64,000 bases of DNA from Pseudopyrenochaeta lycopersici (lineage: Eukaryota; Ascomycota; Dothideomycetes; Pleosporales; Pseudopyrenochaetaceae). Below are positions 63,596 to 64,000 of the stretch, one piece after another. The stretch lies in the NCBI GenBank assembly GCA_003313425.1, contig NHZP01000101.1, positions 18,610-82,609 of the forward strand. The letters run 5' to 3'. Position numbers and translations under genes: made by a program. Each line of letters starts with the position of its first letter. The stretch's first letter is position 1. The notes beneath the pieces were generated by a model. That model did no database searches and was not told the origin of the DNA. It saw nothing but the letters and a program-made list of their open reading frames with translations.

Positions 63596-63991
63596 GTCAA
63601 TGTAGTTCGTTATTGAGGAACATGGACTAGTAGTTAGGAGGGCTATTACTGATGGTAATTGATTGTGGAGAAACAGGCTTTGTTTTATTTCCGAATCGGT
63701 GGTGGTATCGTGAAGCGTGTTGACACATATTCTCTGTGTATGCGGGTTTAGGTATGTAAATTCTGTAGGGAGCAGAATAGTATTCTCAAATTGTAGAAGA
63801 AAAAGCTAATGTCGTAATGGTTAGGTCTTCGAAACAAATAAGGGATTTTTGTATTGCCTTGCAATATTGTTAAGGGTGTGTGGACGCCCTGGGATGGAAC
63901 ATCAGACCTCTCGAAAAAATGGCTAAGTTCATTTTTGTTGTGGCTGGAAGTCACGTGTTGGGGGAGCTGAAAAAAATTTTCAGCCACTCCT

Positions 63992-64000
63992 CAACTTTTA
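63992..64000 (+). other. Left arm of origin hairpin 41, cut by window end
   Basis: CAACTTTTA at the last bases, at the expected 1.57 kb spacing from hairpin 40. Gene-free stretch 63596-64000 with the 3' hairpins in between. The array therefore continues past the window. Confidence 0.7.

Noticed and set aside
69..63987. Minus-strand open frames of 60-190 codons opposite most genes
   Set aside because: They mirror plus-strand coding, lack promoters and conserved paralogy, and recur only where the plus-strand gene is duplicated. The exception, 5973-6776, is a true gene in an inverted module.
1..64000. CRISPR-like regular repeats
   Set aside because: The repeat period is about 1.57 kb and the intervals are genes; there are no short spacers and no cas genes.
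1..64000. Bacterial plasmid or phage origin of the array
   Set aside because: TATA boxes, spliceosomal introns and telomere repeats, together with the lack of ribosome-binding sites before genes, point to a eukaryotic nucleus.
1..64000. The window as an artificial concatenation of segment records
   Set aside because: An inverted module, exact tandem duplicates, telomere repeats in one junction and different neighbours of identical copies are not expected from listing segments. It is not fully excluded without reads.

Overview
The window is a head-to-tail array of about 40 modules, each close to 1.57 kb (spacing between origin hairpins 1565-1603 bases). I read it as a tandem array of circular single-stranded DNA (CRESS-type) virus segments, one gene per segment, joined at their replication-origin hairpins. 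This rests on four observations. Every module boundary is a 13-bp stem hairpin with TATATATGATTCC in its loop. One module, present twice, encodes a complete Rep (HUH nickase plus superfamily-3 helicase). Module length is nearly constant, as expected of packaged circles. Each gene-free part is a chain of covarying hairpins, which makes sense for single-stranded DNA. The host is a eukaryote: TATA boxes precede most genes, and most genes carry a 47-100 base GT-AG intron with a CTAAC/CTGAC-like branch site about a dozen bases before the acceptor. Exactly four TTAGGG telomere repeats sit inside one origin loop (11876-11899). I cannot tell from sequence alone whether the array is a chromosomal (perhaps subtelomeric) insertion, a replication concatemer or partly an assembly product.

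Layout by gene. Segment A (unknown, spliced): 1-0.83 kb (partial), 32.4-34.0 and 38.7-40.3 kb. Rep: 4.0-5.55 and 40.3-41.9 kb. RAD52-like annealing protein: 15.1-16.6 kb. PIP-box protein with coiled coil: 16.6-18.2 and 54.5-56.1 kb. F-box protein: 41.9-43.5 kb. A large paralogue family, here called family P, holds 18 distinct genes: 0.8-2.4, 2.4-4.0 (short), 5.55-7.1 (inverted module), 7.1-8.7, 13.5-15.1, 18.2-19.8, 19.8-21.4, 21.4-22.9, 26.1-27.7, 29.2-30.8, 34.0-37.1 (two copies), 37.1-38.7, 43.5-46.6 (two copies), 46.6-48.2, 51.4-53.0 and 60.9-62.4 (identical), 53.0-54.5, 59.3-60.9 and 62.4-64.0 kb. The remaining modules carry single genes I do not recognise.

Presumed cooperation (inference). 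Rep nicks the loop and drives rolling-circle replication. The PIP-box protein could bring host PCNA to the template. The RAD52-like protein could anneal strands or promote recombination between segments. The F-box protein could redirect host ubiquitin ligase, as the nanovirus Clink protein does. Family P is the bulk of the coding capacity; it has a conserved TKESG motif, a CxC-x5-CxxC cluster and a WFxGxSDAVG motif, and its function is unknown. No capsid protein was recognised with confidence.

Each module reads, from one origin to the next: origin hairpin; a small hairpin with a CTTGCG-type loop; two successive three-way junctions; AATCAG...CTGATT and CTAT...ATAG hairpins; a CTAGGGACTAG element; TATA box; gene; then further hairpins (AAGGGTG...CGCCCTT, ATGGAACACCAT, AATGGCTAAGTCCATT) and the next origin. 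Exact tandem and dispersed duplicates, one inverted module and shared 3' cassettes show active recombination at the origins.
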